This document shows, in pieces, positions 25,858-35,027 of a stretch of 64,000 nt of DNA. The DNA is taken from assembly GCF_011604685.1 (NCBI RefSeq), contig NZ_CP050063.1, positions 1,386,501 to 1,450,500 on the forward strand. Reading direction: 5' to 3'. The notes under the pieces were generated by a model. It made no database searches. It had not been told where the DNA came from and saw only the letters and a program-made list of their open reading frames with translations. Source of the DNA: Spirosoma aureum (GTDB taxonomy: Bacteria > Bacteroidota > Bacteroidia > Cytophagales > Spirosomataceae). How positions within the stretch are numbered: position 1 is the first letter of the stretch; every line of letters begins with the position of its first letter. A program made the translations under genes and the position numbers.

Positions 25858-27886
25858 TCGTTAGATCAATCGTTTGAGTAAGAATTGAAAAGCCCGTTGG
25901 TTTCAGGATGGTTACAGAAAGGGTTTTGTCAAACCCACGAACGGGAACAACGAGGTCAACGCTTTGACCCGGTTGCAAGGTTGGTATAGTAAGGCTGTCA
26001 TCGTTGGCTTTTAGCTGGTAGCCCTGAAGCGTATAGGCCGGAAAATCGTTACGGGCCGTTATCCGGATGGTAAGTGTATGAACGCCTTCTGGCCCAGGAG
26101 TCCAGCTTGTTTTTTCAACGGTTACGGGTGCCATTTCGCGCTGATAGGTCGCGTACATCGGTCGTTTTGCCCGTTCTGGCCCGACCAGCCCCCAGGGCCG
26201 GTAGCCGTTGGGATTGGTGCCCTGATGCCGACTTTGATAATCATTGAATGACCACCACGACGCGCCGATTACGTAAGGCCGCTTCCTGATTTCCCGAACA
26301 ACCTGCTCCACGTCGGCAATCTGTCCGGCATCGCCCATTTCGGTGTCGGCCCGGCGACCCCATTCGCTGATCAGAATAGGCTTATCGGGATAGAGCTGAT
26401 GAATGTGATCCAGTACTTTGGCATGATTGCCGTAGGAATTTGTTGAAACAAAATCACAATACTGACTGGCTTCATCCTCCGGTTTTTTGGGCAGTATGTT
26501 CAACCGCATCGATGCAAATGTGTAGAGCCGGGTGGCGTCGAGTGTGCGGGCAAAAGCAATCATGTCTTTCGTCCAACTCTGCCCCGAAGGCGTTTCAGAC
26601 AGGTATTCATTGCCAACGCTATAAGCGATTACGCTGGGGTGATTCCAGTCGCGTTCGGCCATTTCCCGGAATTGCTGCTGGAATTTTCGGCGGATCGTAT
26701 CGTTTGCCATCTGCTTTGGGGTAAGCTGCCAATTACCCGCTTCCGAAATAATCAGCATTCCGTTTCGGTCGGCCCAGTCGTAAACGGCCTCGCTGGGGGT
26801 ATAATGCGTCAGACGGTGAAATTCCATGCCTGCTTCCTTCATCAGCCGCAGATCCTTCTCGATCAGCCAGTCGGGTTCCATCGAGCCCAGCCCCGGATAA
26901 TCGACAACCCGATTGCCACCCGCTACTTTGATGGGCTGGCCATTGAGCAAAAGCTGCGCATTACGAACTTCAACCTTCCGAATACCAAAGTGCGTCGTGG
27001 TTGTATCGGTCCCGGCAATAACTCGTAGATCGTAGAGTGTCGGTTTGTCAACGCTCCATAAAGCCACATCAGTGGCTTTTAAGGGCGCTTCGGCTTCCAG
27101 CACGGCCGTTTGATTAGGACCGACAGTACCAGTTGCACTCTTCCATTTCAGAACCAGTGTTTTATTTCCTTGCTTAACCTGATACTGAATAGCAGGCGTA
27201 ACCGCCTGACCCGATGTATTCCGAATGCGGGTTTTGAGGGTGAGCGTGGCTGTTCCTTTGACTAAATCAGGTAAGGCTTCCACCTTCATGTTCTCCACGT
27301 AGACTTCCGGTTCGACAGTCAGATAAACCGGCCGAATCAGACCACCGTAATTCACCCAGCCTGGGAACGGATCATTGGGACGGCCATTGTCTTTGGCTCC
27401 GGGTATACTGCCCGGTTTCCAGGTGTTGTTATTTACTGAGATAGCCAGACTGTTTTCTGAACCGGCTGTCAGGTAGTCGGTAACATCGAAGCTAAACGGG
27501 GTATAGCCGCCTTCATGTGAACCGACTTTACGGTTATTGAGCCATACCGTCGTTGCATAATAAACCCCGTCGAAATGCAATAAAACCCGTTTTTTGCCCG
27601 ATGGTTGCCAGGTAAATGTGCGTCGATACCAGGTCGTGCCGGTATAAAATTGATACCGTGGATCGACCGAAAAACAATGCGGCACACTGACTTTATCCCA
27701 GCCATTGGCCGGTATCTTATTGGAGAACCACTGTTCTGACTCGCCGGCCTCGGCCGGATCGAGCGCAAACCGCCATTCGCCATGTAGCGGAATTGCTTTC
27801 GGGTCACGGATTGCATATTGGCCCTGCGCCGAACCCGCCAGCAAAAAAACAGCCATCACTATCAACCTATGGAATTTACTGATCAT
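25832..27886 (-). CDS. Secreted GH2 glycoside hydrolase (beta-galactosidase/glucuronidase-like)
   Basis: 684 residues from the ATG at 27886, which gives a signal peptide (MISKFHRLIVMAVFLLAGSAQGQ); an upstream in-frame start would overlap the symporter. GH2 domains in order: sugar-binding jelly roll (HGEWRFALDP, VWLNNRKVGSHEGGYTPF), Ig-like domain, and the TIM barrel with FHRLTHYTPSEAVYDWAD, acid/base Glu in YSVGNEYLSE and nucleophile Glu in ILISEWGRR. Only one base separates it from the symporter stop, so translation is probably coupled. It likely trims a beta-linked hexose or hexuronic acid from the oligosaccharide imported by the SusCD pair. Confidence 0.9.
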   Translation of the reverse strand: MISKFHRLIVMAVFLLAGSAQGQYAIRDPKAIPLHGEWRFALDPAEAGESEQWFSNKIPANGWDKVSVPHCFSVDPRYQFYTGTTWYRRTFTWQPSGKKRVLLHFDGVYYATTVWLNNRKVGSHEGGYTPFSFDVTDYLTAGSENSLAISVNNNTWKPGSIPGAKDNGRPNDPFPGWVNYGGLIRPVYLTVEPEVYVENMKVEALPDLVKGTATLTLKTRIRNTSGQAVTPAIQYQVKQGNKTLVLKWKSATGTVGPNQTAVLEAEAPLKATDVALWSVDKPTLYDLRVIAGTDTTTTHFGIRKVEVRNAQLLLNGQPIKVAGGNRVVDYPGLGSMEPDWLIEKDLRLMKEAGMEFHRLTHYTPSEAVYDWADRNGMLIISEAGNWQLTPKQMANDTIRRKFQQQFREMAERDWNHPSVIAYSVGNEYLSETPSGQSWTKDMIAFARTLDATRLYTFASMRLNILPKKPEDEASQYCDFVSTNSYGNHAKVLDHIHQLYPDKPILISEWGRRADTEMGDAGQIADVEQVVREIRKRPYVIGASWWSFNDYQSRHQGTNPNGYRPWGLVGPERAKRPMYATYQREMAPVTVEKTSWTPGPEGVHTLTIRITARNDFPAYTLQGYQLKANDDSLTIPTLQPGQSVDLVVPVRGFDKTLSVTILKPTGFSILTQTIDLTNDTRTSNR

Positions 27887-27887
27887 T

Positions 27888-29633
27888 CTATATTTGTTCG
27901 TTAACTGGCCTGTCGATCGGCGCATTTGAGGAAATAGTTTTAACAACAGTACCGGCAGCCCGCCAGGGAATCAGAGCGGCCAGTAAAATGACTACGGCAA
28001 TGCCTGCTGTAATACCCGCGCCGGATGCGGTCAGAAAGCTTAGCCCGAACAGCATCAGGGCCGTGAACACCAGTGAACCCGCAATGACCTGTAAGCCAAA
28101 GCGATTTTGTTTTTTTACCTCGATGGCCTCTGCTGCTAACTCCGTTTGTGCTTCCTTACTTTGTGCGTCATCCCGTTTTTGTTGTCGGGCCACCAGGTAG
28201 CTATAATACTCATTGGCCGTTTTGTCCTGCGAACGTGCCCAGAGTTCGTAACCAAGCAAGAGCAACAGAGGTATCCCCATGCCAATGGCTGTTTCCCACG
28301 ATCTTGAGAGTTTGAAATCCAGCAATAAAGGCGATAGTACTTTAAAGAATAAGTTAACCGCCAGGCCGATACTGGTAATCCAGAGCGTTGCACGGCTAGT
28401 CAGGCGTTTGGAGAACAAAGCCCAGAGGGGAGGAGCCAGCAGCGGTCCTCCCGAAATGGCCGAAATACTGAGTACCACTTCAACAATTCCGCCTGCTGCC
28501 GGAACGAGCAGCGCAATGCCGATCATGCCCAGGCCAAATACCCACGACGACCCGCGTGCTACCCGAATCAGTTGTTTGTCCGATGCCTTCGGGTTTATGA
28601 TGCCCTTATAAATGTCATTCGTAAAAACAGCGGATACCACATTCAGGGCCGTATTGGCGCTTGCCGAGGTCGAGAAATACATACCTGTCAGCATCAGACC
28701 CAGCAAACCGGGTGGTAACACAAGCTGGCAGATTTTCAGGTAGGCGTTTTCTGTGTCTAAACCAACCAGCCCTGGATTGATGGCTTTGTAGATCATAGGC
28801 GGCATCATCCAGATAATCGGGCTGATGAGGTAGAGTCCCGCGAACAGAAAGGCGACTTTTCGCGCTGATTTTGGGCTGTCCACACTCGTGTAGCGTTGTA
28901 CGAATGTCCAGTTACCGCCGATGTAAGCGATGTGATAAAGCACAAAGGCCAGCACGAATCCAATGGTGTATTCCCCATTGAGGGGAGAAAAGAAGTCGAC
29001 GGGTACGGCCTGTGTGAAGCCATCGAAACCACCGACTTTATCCAATGACAATGGCAACAGAATGAATACGGCGGCTGACAGCACCACAAATTGCAGAATG
29101 TCGGTAACCATAACCGCCCACAACCCACCCACGGCGGTGTAGGCAATCATGAACAGACCCAGACCAATGGTACAGGGTACCAGTGGCAGGTTAAGGGATG
29201 AACTGACCAGTTTAGCTACTGGATACAGTACCGATCCTTTAATGAAAATACTGACCAGCGTGAAAATGAAAATATAGACTTTCTGGACCGTGAGGCCGAG
29301 CCGTTCACGAATAAACTCGGCGGCAGTGAGGGCTCCGGCGGCTTTCCAGCGAGGGGCCAGATACAGACCCGTTACCAAAGCGCCAATGCACATTGTCCAC
29401 TGAATGGTAATTGCGACCCAGCCATACTTATAAGCAATTGATCCCCAGGCAACAAAAGTGCCTGCTGAGAAAAAGCTCATGAAAAGAGACAATCCACCAA
29501 TGAACCACGGAACGGCTTCTCCTCCCGCAAAAAACGATTTCAGGTTTCGTCCCGTCCGGGCAAACAGCATCCCGATTCCCAGCACAAAAGCCGAGAATAT
29601 GACGATGACGGCAGTATCAATGGTTGTATTCAA
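27888..29633 (-). CDS. Sodium:solute symporter (SSS family)
   Basis: 581 residues with about 13-14 hydrophobic segments. The N-terminus (IDTAVIVIFSAFVLGIGMLF), the FFAGGEAVPWFIGGLSLFMS block of TM2, and YTAVGGLWAVMVTDILQ are typical of SSS sugar or organic-solute transporters. It should import the released mono- or disaccharide with Na+. It is 19 bases downstream of the alpha/alpha-barrel-like gene and one base from the GH2 gene. A hydrophilic stretch around 480-520 separates the last helices. Confidence 0.9.
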   Translation of the reverse strand: MNTTIDTAVIVIFSAFVLGIGMLFARTGRNLKSFFAGGEAVPWFIGGLSLFMSFFSAGTFVAWGSIAYKYGWVAITIQWTMCIGALVTGLYLAPRWKAAGALTAAEFIRERLGLTVQKVYIFIFTLVSIFIKGSVLYPVAKLVSSSLNLPLVPCTIGLGLFMIAYTAVGGLWAVMVTDILQFVVLSAAVFILLPLSLDKVGGFDGFTQAVPVDFFSPLNGEYTIGFVLAFVLYHIAYIGGNWTFVQRYTSVDSPKSARKVAFLFAGLYLISPIIWMMPPMIYKAINPGLVGLDTENAYLKICQLVLPPGLLGLMLTGMYFSTSASANTALNVVSAVFTNDIYKGIINPKASDKQLIRVARGSSWVFGLGMIGIALLVPAAGGIVEVVLSISAISGGPLLAPPLWALFSKRLTSRATLWITSIGLAVNLFFKVLSPLLLDFKLSRSWETAIGMGIPLLLLLGYELWARSQDKTANEYYSYLVARQQKRDDAQSKEAQTELAAEAIEVKKQNRFGLQVIAGSLVFTALMLFGLSFLTASGAGITAGIAVVILLAALIPWRAAGTVVKTISSNAPIDRPVNEQI

Positions 29634-29652
29634 TGGATAAGTAGGTTAAGGG

Positions 29653-32187
29653 TTATAAATCCTTGGATTCGACCGTAATCACCTCGATTCCGAACGCGGG
29701 CAACCGCTTCGAAATGGATTTTCCGTTTCTGATAGCCAGTTGAAAATCAGATGCCTGCGCCCGATTGTTCATTAAGACGACAAACAGCTTTTCGCCTTTT
29801 ACGGCTTTGGCCAGTAGATAGTCAATCGACGGGTTATCGATCTTGGCCAGGTTTTCATCGATGAGCAGTGTCGCTTTTTCGCCATTGATCGTCCCTGGTG
29901 CGAAACCATACGTCTGGTGAGGGCCAACTTTAGGGGCTACGAACCCACGCGGGAATGTTACCTTTCCGCCCGACCGCAACTCCGCTTCAGCCATCAGGTA
30001 ATCGGTGAGCCAGCCGATTTGCCACCAGGCGTGGTGTGGATACGGCCCGGAGCCTCTGTTCATGGCTTGCCAATAGTAGGAGGCAACACTGGTTTTAGGG
30101 TCAACGAACGCGTCGCGCCCAATGGCACCTGAACGGGCCATGTCCGCAAAAATTGGCTCTTTCGTCAGGCCATACATCCGGATGAACATCCCGGCATGAC
30201 TACACAATTGAATCGGACCTAACCGGGTGGCCGAACCGAAAATACCACCATGTTCAAAACTCAAACCCGCCTGGCTGATTTCCCAATCTTCGCGTGGGGT
30301 CCCATTCACGGTTTTTGCCTGATGACTGGCAATGGGGTGGGTATAAATCGAAGTGGTATAGATCTTGGCCGCTGTAATAGCTGCGTCTTTGTAGCGGACG
30401 TCGCTGGTCAGGTCAAACAAATCCAGAAACGCCTGCGCCGATTGACCCGTAGCAAAGTCAGGGGCATAACGGGCATCGCCACATACGCCCAGAAAACTCC
30501 CCGTTTCAACGGCGTTTTTAATCAGCCAATCGGCTCCTTTTCGGGCGGCAGCGAGGTATTTCGGCTCTTTCAGAATCCGATAGGCAACAATCAATCCGTA
30601 AAATGTCGGCCTTACATCCTGAATGTCTTTGAAGATTTCCTGCTCCGAATGACGATCGTAGGCGACCGCCCAGTGGCCATCTGATTTCTGCCAGGTTAAT
30701 AAACGGTCGGCACCGAAGCGCAGTCGTTCTTTCAATTCGGCGTTTTCTGGCTCGAATAACAGCATATTGCCGATGTCGAGCATGGTGTAGTAGGTTAAGC
30801 CAATCGGTTCGACCACTTCACCCCATTCTTCGACGAATTTTTTTGCTTTGGCCAGGTAGTATTGTCCCTCAGGAGCACCCTTGAAAAAACTATTTCCGGT
30901 TTCCTGCTGAGCCAGTTTGAAATTCTCGGCGTAGGGCAGAACGTTTTTTGTTAACGCCGTGTCTTTGGTAGCCGTTGCCAGCATCCACATGGCGCCGTAA
31001 TCGGAGTTTTTCATGGCGTCTTTGTTCGATCCTACCACGCCACCCAGATACGATTGTGCCCCAATTTTCTTCCCCTCAAAATCCTCAATGTTCCACAAGG
31101 ACGTTTTCGGATCGGTCAGGTAGTGGTGCATTTTGGCAATCCGGTCCGTTAATGATTGTTTGCTCTGCCGCAATGCCAATGCTTCGTTGAACCGATAAAC
31201 GTCGTAAACAGCATGGTTCAGCGCTTTGAACCAGTCCCCATCGGTCAGGCTGTATCGGAAACTATAACTGATGGTTTCACCCGCTTTCAAGGCCGATTTT
31301 GGTTCGCCCAATACCGGATAATACAGCGTCGGCGAAAGCTGGGCTTTCCGGTTCATATGCGATAACCCGATGTTCCAGTCTATTTGCGTGATTTTATCAT
31401 TCGCCCAGGGGTCGCGCGCCAGACCGGGCTCGGGAATAACCGAGAGGGTTATGCCGTTTTTGGTCGTTATCATCGGACTGAGTGTACTGGCGCAGCGTTC
31501 ACGGTAGAGGACGGGCAAGGATGGAATGCCGTGACCATAGGCATAGGCCAGTGCGAAATTTGTCTGGATTTTATTTCCCTGAAAATAGCCGGGAACCGTT
31601 GCCCAGGTCAGATTCTGTTCTGAGATCGTGGCGATTGTCGGGCTGGCAAGCGAAAAATACCCATCTTTCTTGGGCTTAATGGTTTGCCTGACAATAATAT
31701 CTGACGAAAATTTTGGGTCTAACGTCCATTCCGAAACAATGGTAGCGACTTCGGTTTCCTGGCTGAATACGACCTTGTTTTTTCCACTCTGTTCTGCCTT
31801 CTTCGGGAAGAAGTGGATGGCCTGTCCGGCCTTATTCAGCGAAACCGGATTGGTACTTTCTGCCCATTGCACTTGCTGGTAGTGATATTTCGGACTGGGG
31901 AAATCTTCGCCCGTAATCGTTTTGAATGTCGTATCGGGTTTCGGATTGGGCTTATCTGCTGAATAGAGCAGCGTATTTTCACCAGAAGGCGTACCAAGGG
32001 TTTGCCAGCGGTCGCCTTTCCTGACCTGAATCTGCTTCTCTTCGAAACCACGGGTGGTTTTTGTCCAGACCAGGCGAATACGATCATTAGCCAACTGAGG
32101 TGTAATCGTCTGTCCTGTTACTGGATGAAAGCCCGAAAAAGCACTTAGCGTCAGTAGATAAACAGCAATTAAGGTTTTATTCTTCAT
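29653..32187 (-). CDS. Large secreted six-hairpin (alpha/alpha-barrel)-like protein
   Basis: 844 residues with a signal peptide (KTLIAVYLLTLSAFSGF). The first ~350 residues look beta-rich, and the remainder has repeated helical pairs with aromatic and Gly-containing loops (WQKSDGHWAVAYDRHSEQE, AARKGADWLIKNAV, FLDLFDLTSDVRYKDAA, HHAWWQIGWLTDYLM) as in six-hairpin glycosidases and polysaccharide lyases. I cannot assign a family; catalytic residues are not certain. Context (SusCD, GH2, SSS) supports a glycan-active enzyme acting outside the cytoplasm. Confidence 0.65.
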   Translation of the reverse strand: MKNKTLIAVYLLTLSAFSGFHPVTGQTITPQLANDRIRLVWTKTTRGFEEKQIQVRKGDRWQTLGTPSGENTLLYSADKPNPKPDTTFKTITGEDFPSPKYHYQQVQWAESTNPVSLNKAGQAIHFFPKKAEQSGKNKVVFSQETEVATIVSEWTLDPKFSSDIIVRQTIKPKKDGYFSLASPTIATISEQNLTWATVPGYFQGNKIQTNFALAYAYGHGIPSLPVLYRERCASTLSPMITTKNGITLSVIPEPGLARDPWANDKITQIDWNIGLSHMNRKAQLSPTLYYPVLGEPKSALKAGETISYSFRYSLTDGDWFKALNHAVYDVYRFNEALALRQSKQSLTDRIAKMHHYLTDPKTSLWNIEDFEGKKIGAQSYLGGVVGSNKDAMKNSDYGAMWMLATATKDTALTKNVLPYAENFKLAQQETGNSFFKGAPEGQYYLAKAKKFVEEWGEVVEPIGLTYYTMLDIGNMLLFEPENAELKERLRFGADRLLTWQKSDGHWAVAYDRHSEQEIFKDIQDVRPTFYGLIVAYRILKEPKYLAAARKGADWLIKNAVETGSFLGVCGDARYAPDFATGQSAQAFLDLFDLTSDVRYKDAAITAAKIYTTSIYTHPIASHQAKTVNGTPREDWEISQAGLSFEHGGIFGSATRLGPIQLCSHAGMFIRMYGLTKEPIFADMARSGAIGRDAFVDPKTSVASYYWQAMNRGSGPYPHHAWWQIGWLTDYLMAEAELRSGGKVTFPRGFVAPKVGPHQTYGFAPGTINGEKATLLIDENLAKIDNPSIDYLLAKAVKGEKLFVVLMNNRAQASDFQLAIRNGKSISKRLPAFGIEVITVESKDL

Positions 32188-32239
32188 GTCAGGGTTTCAG
32201 AGTTACTGCTTGTAATCCGGTTGAGTATCAATTTATTCG

Positions 32240-33250
32240 TCACAAGTTTTTCAATCCTTCGCTGGCAAACGCCTTCAGTTGACCATCTTCGCTGGTATAG
32301 AGGATATACACATCCAAATCGGGTCTCCTGGCTAAAAAACGCTTCGTTGCTTCCAGGCCCATCACAAAAAACGCGGTGTCGTAGCCATCGGCGGTTATGG
32401 CATCCGGCGCAAATACGGTTACGCTCAACACCGAACTTTGCTCCATCGAACCCGTTTTTGGATTGATGATGTGGCTAAACGTCTGGCCGTTCGATTGGTA
32501 GTGGTTCCGGTAGTTTCCGGCGGTTGTCATAGCCCGGTTGACCAGCTTCATGGTCGTTTGCATTTTTCCGGGCTGGAGTGGATTCTCGATGCCGATTGTC
32601 CACGTTTGACCATCACCTTTCGGCCCTTTCGTCCGGATCTCCCCGCCAATTTCTACCATATACCGGTTAATCCCTTTGCGTTCCAGAAACTCAGCAATGA
32701 CATCGACGCTATAGCCCTGAGCAATGCCATTAAAGTCCAGTCGTATGTTTTTCTTTACTTTTCGGATAGACACAGCATCAAACAAGACGTTGCGAAAACC
32801 AACTAACTGTAATAATGAATCGACATTGACCGGTCCTGTCGATCGTACTTTTTTAGGCCCAAACCCGTAGGCTTCAACCAGCGGCATCACCGTTGGGTCG
32901 AAAGCACCATTCGTTTCCCGGAACACCTCTTCCGATTTTTTGAGGACCGGGTAGAAATAGGGCAGCCGAAATCGATGCATCGTCTCCGAGCGATTAAACT
33001 GCGAAATCTCGGAATCGGCCACATAGGTGGATAGACAGTTGTCAATTGTTACCAGAACCGAATCAATTTCTTTTTTGAGATTACGCTGCTGTTCGTCCCT
33101 GTATTTGATGTGGTAGGATGTGCCCTGCGTTTCCCCTTCCAGACTGACCATTGGGTGCTCTGTTACCGCTTCTGCTCTCCCCAAAAAAGAGAGCAGAAGG
33201 AGCAGGAATACCCAGGGAATCCGGTTAAGGTTTGGCCGCAGTTGGTTCAT
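32240..33250 (-). CDS. apbE: FAD:protein FMN transferase (ApbE)
   Basis: 336 residues with a signal peptide (IPWVFLLLLLSFLGRAEA), as for periplasmic ApbE. Family motifs: QGTSYHIKY, DNCLSTYVADSEIS, TNGAFDPTVMPLV, RLDFNGIAQGYSVD, MVEIGGEIRTKG, TTAGNYRNHY, HIINPKTG, and DGYDTAFFVMG near the Mg/FAD-binding end. The enzyme moves FMN from FAD onto a Thr of target proteins. It overlaps the secreted FAD oxidoreductase by 26 bases, and a protein with a GAT-type acceptor motif is encoded two genes upstream. A dedicated flavinylation enzyme inside a polysaccharide locus is unusual. Confidence 0.92.
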   Translation of the reverse strand: MNQLRPNLNRIPWVFLLLLLSFLGRAEAVTEHPMVSLEGETQGTSYHIKYRDEQQRNLKKEIDSVLVTIDNCLSTYVADSEISQFNRSETMHRFRLPYFYPVLKKSEEVFRETNGAFDPTVMPLVEAYGFGPKKVRSTGPVNVDSLLQLVGFRNVLFDAVSIRKVKKNIRLDFNGIAQGYSVDVIAEFLERKGINRYMVEIGGEIRTKGPKGDGQTWTIGIENPLQPGKMQTTMKLVNRAMTTAGNYRNHYQSNGQTFSHIINPKTGSMEQSSVLSVTVFAPDAITADGYDTAFFVMGLEATKRFLARRPDLDVYILYTSEDGQLKAFASEGLKNL

Positions 33251-35027
33251 CTTTAATAATTGCCATTAATTCCGGCAGGTGTTCCTGATAAACTCCGCGC
33301 GGTGATGTATTGTATTTTTTGCCCAGATAAGCCGCAAAGCCAACCACTTCGCCCATCATACCGCAGGTACGCATAACCCGCGTGCTGCCAAACGCAACGT
33401 GGGTTGTGCTGATATTGCGCCCAGCCATGAATAGATTGGGAATGTTGCGGGAATACAGACACCGATACGGAATGGTATAAGGCGCCACTTTAATGTGCTT
33501 GGTTCCGGCAAAAAACTCCTGTCCCTCAAAATATTTGCTGTTTTTGGCATCCGGAAAATGAAGGTCGATGGTCCAGGTGGCTGTTACGGTTCCGTCCGGG
33601 TATTGTTTCCCTTCCTGAATGTCCATTTGGTTCAGGACATGATCGCCCATGAGCCTTCTGGATTCGCGCTTGCCGCCGATATAAGCCACCCAGGCGAGTT
33701 CGCGCTTGGCATATTTGGCCTGTTTGTTGTGTTTCAGATACGCCCAGTTTCCATAGATGGCCCGCAGATTATGGTCGCGGATTTTTTCAGCATCAGTGAT
33801 GGTGTTAAAATTACCAAAACCTGTTTCCCATTGCCAGTCGGCTTTGGCCTCGTCGATGTGATATTCATCTGAAAAGGGAATTGCCCAAGGCGTTTCGGGG
33901 AATGAAGAGGCCGTATCGCGCTCCAGCGACGCCCACAGATTTGATGTGCCGAGTGTAAAATCATCGGCTTTGTCGGCCGCCAGTGATTCGCCGGTATCGG
34001 TTTTGCTCTCCCGGCCAAACCGATAGTCGGCTCCGGCCAGATGCCCTAATGTACCGTCGCCGGTGCAGTCAGAAAACAAAGCACCCGTAAAACGCACTTC
34101 CTGATTGGTCGCAATGTCCCGCCCAATCACGGCGGCAATGGCATTCCCTTTCTTCTCGACTTTATAGACGTGGGTATTCAGGAAAAGTGAAATGTTCTTT
34201 TCGGCTTTGACGATGGAAAATTTTCGGGCATCGCCATACTCTTTGGCGTCGGCGTTTCCGTTGCCGGGGTCACCATTGTCCATTTCCCGAACAATGCGTC
34301 CCAACTTGGGGTAATGGTTTTTGTCGACATCGCCCATAAGGTGTACCCTGATTTCGGAACTGTTGTTCCCCCCCAAAACAGGACGGTCCTGAATCAACGC
34401 GACTTTCAGCCCCATTCGGGAGGCAGAAATAGCGGCACAGGTTCCGGCAACTCCGCCACCCACAACAACCAGATCGAAGTTTCCGGCTTCGGTGGGTTTA
34501 TCCGTCAAGTTCAACAGCTTATTTCGGAAAGCGGTCAGTGCTTCGGGCTTATCGGGTGGTGTGAATTTGGGTGCATTGGTAAACAGAATGGCGTCGCAGC
34601 GTCCGTTAAAACCGGTCAGATCATGTAAAGCCAGCTTCATCTGCTCACTTTTTACGTCTATTTCTCCGCCACTATACCATTTCCATTCGTCGGAACCGCT
34701 TTCGCCAAAGATGGTTTTTATCGGCTGGCCATCAACGACAACCTGAAATTTACCGGGTCCTTTCGGGAAGGGTGCCCAGTCTTTGGTACGTATCCAGAGC
34801 TGATATTTACCCTTTTGGGGGAAAGTAATGGTGGTGGTGGCATCTTTTACCGGGCGACCCATGCCGTGTGCCATCAGGTAAGAGGAACCCATCACGACAA
34901 ACGATTGCTGATCGATTACCCAACCGCCTTTATCCTGAAACGATTCTGTTTCCAGAAAGACATGATTCTGCGCCGAAAGGGGCAGAGTGAGCAACAGGCA
35001 TAACAGAAATTGAAGGATTGTTTTCAT
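33225..35027 (-). CDS. Secreted FAD-dependent oxidoreductase with N-terminal beta domain
   Basis: 600 residues. Signal peptide (MKTILQFLLCLLLTLPLSAQ), then a ~140-residue beta-rich module resembling carbohydrate-binding or golvesin-like domains (FLETESFQDKGGWVIDQQ, ITFPQKGKYQLWIRTKDW, KFQVVVDGQPIKTIFG). The FAD_oxidored domain begins with DLVVVGGGVAGTCAAISASR and LGGNNSSEIR, with CTGDGTLGHLAGADYRFGR, GKRESRRLMGDH and IPYRCLYSRNIPNLFMAGR. Its start overlaps the preceding stop as ATGA, and its end overlaps apbE by 26 bases. The module suggests a redox enzyme that docks on glycan outside the cytoplasm. Electron acceptor unknown; the neighbouring FMN-motif protein is a candidate. Confidence 0.87.
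   Translation of the reverse strand: MKTILQFLLCLLLTLPLSAQNHVFLETESFQDKGGWVIDQQSFVVMGSSYLMAHGMGRPVKDATTTITFPQKGKYQLWIRTKDWAPFPKGPGKFQVVVDGQPIKTIFGESGSDEWKWYSGGEIDVKSEQMKLALHDLTGFNGRCDAILFTNAPKFTPPDKPEALTAFRNKLLNLTDKPTEAGNFDLVVVGGGVAGTCAAISASRMGLKVALIQDRPVLGGNNSSEIRVHLMGDVDKNHYPKLGRIVREMDNGDPGNGNADAKEYGDARKFSIVKAEKNISLFLNTHVYKVEKKGNAIAAVIGRDIATNQEVRFTGALFSDCTGDGTLGHLAGADYRFGRESKTDTGESLAADKADDFTLGTSNLWASLERDTASSFPETPWAIPFSDEYHIDEAKADWQWETGFGNFNTITDAEKIRDHNLRAIYGNWAYLKHNKQAKYAKRELAWVAYIGGKRESRRLMGDHVLNQMDIQEGKQYPDGTVTATWTIDLHFPDAKNSKYFEGQEFFAGTKHIKVAPYTIPYRCLYSRNIPNLFMAGRNISTTHVAFGSTRVMRTCGMMGEVVGFAAYLGKKYNTSPRGVYQEHLPELMAIIKDEPTAAKP

Noticed and set aside
30801..30810. CAATCGGTTC, resembling the LacI operator
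   Set aside because: Inside a coding region, lacks one half-site and is far from any promoter.
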